This document shows, piece by piece, positions 51,934-54,160 of a stretch of 54,160 nt of DNA (the first letter of the stretch is position 1; each line of letters starts with the position of its first letter). The position numbers were made by a program, and so were the translations under genes. The DNA comes from an uncultured Lachnospiraceae bacterium (GTDB taxonomy: Bacteria; Bacillota; Clostridia; Lachnospirales; Lachnospiraceae). Where the stretch lies: the NCBI GenBank assembly GCA_910587715.1, contig CAJUMV010000028.1, positions 1 through 54,160 on the forward strand, in the 5' to 3' direction. The notes beneath the pieces were generated by a model, which saw only the letters and a program-made list of their open reading frames with translations, was not told the DNA's origin and did not search any database.

Positions 51934-53226
51934 CTCCAAAAACCGCTCAAAATCCGTCCGCATCTGCTGAAAGTTTTTTCTCTGATCCACAAGATATCCT
52001 GTATGCTTTCCCGCGTAAACCGCCATCCATTCGTCCAGATCCTTGTCCTCTTTGTAGGAATAAACCATCATCGCCAAAAGGGACGGTCTGTTTCCGGCGG
52101 CGCGTATTCTGGAGCCGATTTTCACCGTATCATCCAGCAGCACATCCAGCGATTCTTTATACAAATCCAGATCCGCCTGAATATCCTCCCCGTCCATTTC
52201 AAGGTTTTCAGCGAGAAAAGACACCAGGCCGTCGTCCGGTTCCTCCTCCGCGTCATCCCGTAAAAAATCTTTCAGCAATTCTTCCAGCATAGCCAGCTTA
52301 TCGGCGACCACCTGTCTGTCTTTCGTGCTAAGCTCCCTGTCGATTTCATCGAAGAGATTTCCTTTTTCGTTTTTCCTGACGCCTCTGAGATTCCTCTGAA
52401 ACTCCCTCAAAAAATCCGCGAATCTGGTATCTTCCACCTGAAAGCGTGTAAATCGGTCGAAAAGCGTAAGGAATATAAAGGAATCCTTTTTATTAAATAT
52501 CTCCTTCATGTCGTCCGTCATTATATGCTCCAACCGGCACAAATGATCCGCAAGCCGCTCGAACTCTTCTGCTGTCGCATGTTCATTCAGGTATTTGCAG
52601 GCAGCCCTGGGCTGCGTTTTCCAATGCTCGAAATGTCCGGTGCACATGATCGTCTCCACCACTACCCTCTCCACCGCGCCCTTCGTTCTCTCCTTCTCCG
52701 TATAGCTGCTGTACTCCACAAAAAAGCGGCTGTCCACAATCTTTCGGATACGGCTGGCAAATCTGTCAATATAAATGAACGCTCTCTGATCCGGATTCAT
52801 CGCCACATGATTGTTATAACGCTTAATATACTTGGAAATCCGGGAACTGTCACAGCATTCGTGAATAACCGTTTCGATCTGATACTCGTCAAATTTCTCC
52901 TGCAGCTCCATCGGCAGTTTTTCAAATGTCTTATTTCTGATATCACATACGGCGTTCTCATAAAGAACCGCTCCTCCCTCGCCCACATACTTTTTCTTAT
53001 AAGGAATCAGGGCGTTTTCCACTACGGAAGTGATTTTATAATTCATTTCCCTGAATTTCCGCAAAGCCGCCGTCCTGCAGCCGCCGTCTACGATATGCAG
53101 CTTCGAGTCCTCCTCCTTGTTCCAGACAAAATTTCTCTGCACATCCGCGTTATTATCGATATCTCCCTTTCTGTTTTTCTTCAGATACATCTCCAAAGTA
53201 TAAGTCTGTTTCCGTGGTCTTGCCAT
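51922..53226 (-). CDS. DUF262-like (ParB/sulfiredoxin-fold) protein
   Basis: The N terminus has NNADVQRNFVWNKEEDSKLHI and then IVDGGCRTAALRKFREM, aligned to the DUF262 pattern YQRxxVW...IVDGQQRLTTL; the NTP-binding DGQQR is changed to DGGCR. A helical middle follows (FIYIDRFASRIRKIV, FNKKDSFIFLTLFDRFTRF), and the C-terminal 200 residues are helical and acidic. No HNH or DUF1524 nuclease domain is seen. DUF262 proteins include GmrSD and SspE-type defence enzymes. GGGGGA precedes the ATG. It follows the sigma-like gene by 32 bp in one operon under two LexA-like boxes. Confidence 0.75.
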   Translation of the reverse strand: MARPRKQTYTLEMYLKKNRKGDIDNNADVQRNFVWNKEEDSKLHIVDGGCRTAALRKFREMNYKITSVVENALIPYKKKYVGEGGAVLYENAVCDIRNKTFEKLPMELQEKFDEYQIETVIHECCDSSRISKYIKRYNNHVAMNPDQRAFIYIDRFASRIRKIVDSRFFVEYSSYTEKERTKGAVERVVVETIMCTGHFEHWKTQPRAACKYLNEHATAEEFERLADHLCRLEHIMTDDMKEIFNKKDSFIFLTLFDRFTRFQVEDTRFADFLREFQRNLRGVRKNEKGNLFDEIDRELSTKDRQVVADKLAMLEELLKDFLRDDAEEEPDDGLVSFLAENLEMDGEDIQADLDLYKESLDVLLDDTVKIGSRIRAAGNRPSLLAMMVYSYKEDKDLDEWMAVYAGKHTGYLVDQRKNFQQMRTDFERFLEGKG

Positions 53227-53258
53227 TTCAAATCCCCCTTTTCCCTATCCTGCGCAAA

Positions 53259-53843
53259 TTAAAGTAATACGGAAGTATTCCTGTAAGAATGAATCGCCGC
53301 CTGACAGTCCGCATACTGTCTTTTACTGATCTGCAGTTCTTCCCTGACCTCGTCCGGAGAATAGCCGTCCGCACGCAGACACAGGACATCCTTCTGCAGC
53401 TTCGACAATCTGCCCAGATACAGCTTCGTTCTCCTGCTGTACCGCTCCTCACTCTTTTCAAGCACCTCTCTCTCGATCAGGAAATCCCCTGCAATGATAT
53501 CTCCCAGAGTCAGATCCCCGTCCTCGTCAATATAAGTATCAATAGGAACCGACAGCCTGTCCGCCCGGCGTTTTTCCCTGTTCATTCTTGTCAGTTCCGT
53601 CTTTATCCTGTTAAAAAGGCAGGAATATAAAAAGGCGTCAAAGCTCCTCGCGCCGTCATACCGCTCTATAACGTCCGCAAATACTTCATTCGCAAGCGAA
53701 TAAAACTCGTCCAGATCCCACTCCGATAATTTCCCGAATTTCAAAAGTATCCGCTCCACCATCCTGCGGAGTTTTCCGGCATTGTTCTCATAATATACCG
53801 CTATCATTTCTTCCATCTGCTTTACCCCACTGTCCGCATTCAT
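53259..53843 (-). CDS. sigma-70-like protein upstream of the DUF262-like gene
   Basis: A 194-residue protein. Residues about 30-95 resemble sigma region 2 (LANEVFADVIERYDGARSFD, FLYSCLFNRIKTELTRMNRE). The last 45 residues resemble region 4 (LSKLQKDVLCLRADGYSPDE, VREELQISKRQYADCQAAIH). Between is VPIDTYIDEDGDLTLGDIIA. ATG 53843 follows AAAGGAC and lies downstream of a consensus promoter; the longer frame to 53912 begins with TTG upstream of that promoter. It may direct polymerase, or it may be a sigma-derived regulator; the DUF262-like gene is its only neighbour in the operon. Confidence 0.72.
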   Translation of the reverse strand: MNADSGVKQMEEMIAVYYENNAGKLRRMVERILLKFGKLSEWDLDEFYSLANEVFADVIERYDGARSFDAFLYSCLFNRIKTELTRMNREKRRADRLSVPIDTYIDEDGDLTLGDIIAGDFLIEREVLEKSEERYSRRTKLYLGRLSKLQKDVLCLRADGYSPDEVREELQISKRQYADCQAAIHSYRNTSVLL

Positions 53844-53871
53844 TTCGTAGTCCTTTGTACCGATAATGCCA

Positions 53872-53923
53872 AGTATGGAACACACGTTCCTGTTTGTCAA
53901 TACATTTTCCAAACAAACGTTCG
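53872..53923 (-). promoter_or_regulatory. promoter with two LexA-like boxes
   Basis: On the minus strand TTGACA (53895-53900), 17 bp and CATACT (53872-53877). GGAACACACGTTCC (53877-53890) lies within the spacer and has a perfect GAAC-N4-GTTC core. CAAACAAACGTTCG (53910-53923) just upstream of the -35 differs from CGAAC-N4-GTTCG at one position. Centres are 33 bp apart. The motif matches the box at 9669-9682 before the Y-family polymerase. Confidence 0.7.
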
Positions 53924-54160
53924 TTATTTAATTTAGAGCCCAAATTGCAAACAAAAAGCGACCGTTTCCTTATCATATCTCTTTACCTGTCCAAAAAAAC
54001 GGACTTTTACCTTTCGCCTGCTCATGGCGAAAAACAGAAAAAACAGAAATCGAATGGAGAAAGATATAGTGTGACCCGACCGCCTGTCAGGTCAGCGAAA
54101 ACCAATAATTAGGTAATTGCGAAACAAGTTCGCAATCTTGATTCCAAACAAGGAAGAAAT
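53924..54160. other. intergenic region at the window edge with an 8-bp inverted repeat
   Basis: No gene can be supported here. ATTGCGAA (54116-54123) and TTCGCAAT (54129-54136) form a perfect inverted repeat around ACAAG. The sequence CCTGTCAGG near 54084 is a further small palindrome. The rest is AT-rich. Confidence 0.5.

Noticed and set aside
52525..53262. Plus-strand ORF of 245 aa opposite the DUF262-like gene
   Set aside because: Shadow frame: no ribosome binding site or recognisable domain, while the opposite strand encodes a conserved-looking protein.

Overview
The window looks like chromosomal DNA of a spore-forming, mid-GC member of the Clostridia, most likely Lachnospiraceae. The evidence is a complete sporulation sigma factor gene (sigG) with ymxH, the neighbourhood nrdR-yqeG-aroE-aroK-aroQ-efp, a clostridial-type NADP glutamate dehydrogenase, strong AGGAGG ribosome binding sites, and many two-component systems. 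No rRNA, CRISPR array, prophage or intact insertion sequence was seen. Family names come from reading the protein sequences; no database search was run.

Layout. 1-5.5 kb: a probable transposase remnant, then an Lsa-type ABC-F ribosome-protection gene preceded by a consensus promoter, a three-codon leader ORF and mutually exclusive hairpins; next a C39-like peptidase/coiled-coil pair, an ECF-type sigma factor and a DUF2461 gene. 5.5-15.3 kb: a rubredoxin/glutamate-synthase-domain fusion, a DUF362 ferredoxin protein with a double-HD protein, a LexA-box-controlled Y-family polymerase with its YolD-like partner, a BlaI/BlaR1-like pair and small membrane proteins. 15.3-30 kb: an OmpR-type two-component system with a secreted partner, a DUF2975/HTH pair, a DUF1905-DUF1801 protein, a broken transglutaminase-like gene, a HAD phosphatase, an MFS exporter with TetR regulator, a class II aldolase with a PfkB kinase, a MATE exporter, and a LysR/TauE pair. 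30-38.4 kb: an RR-HK-ABC-permease module of the type that senses antimicrobial peptides, a coiled-coil protein, and an agr-like GHKL kinase/LytTR regulator pair. 38.4-45.8 kb: Uma2 nuclease-like protein, tRNA-Val, RmlD-like reductase, gdhA, a structured 130-bp intergenic element, an SH3 membrane protein, tRNA-Arg and a DUF5688 protein. 45.8-54.2 kb: the efp/aro/yqeG/nrdR/ymxH block, a zinc-ribbon/SH3 membrane protein, sigG, and a DUF262-like gene paired with a sigma-70-like gene.

The two observations I rate highest are the pair at 51.9-53.9 kb, whose promoter carries two LexA-like (SOS) boxes resembling the one in front of the Y-family polymerase, and the compact attenuator in front of the ABC-F gene with a Met-Lys-Lys-stop leader. 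Start codons were chosen by Shine-Dalgarno spacing where the longest ORF start had no ribosome binding site.
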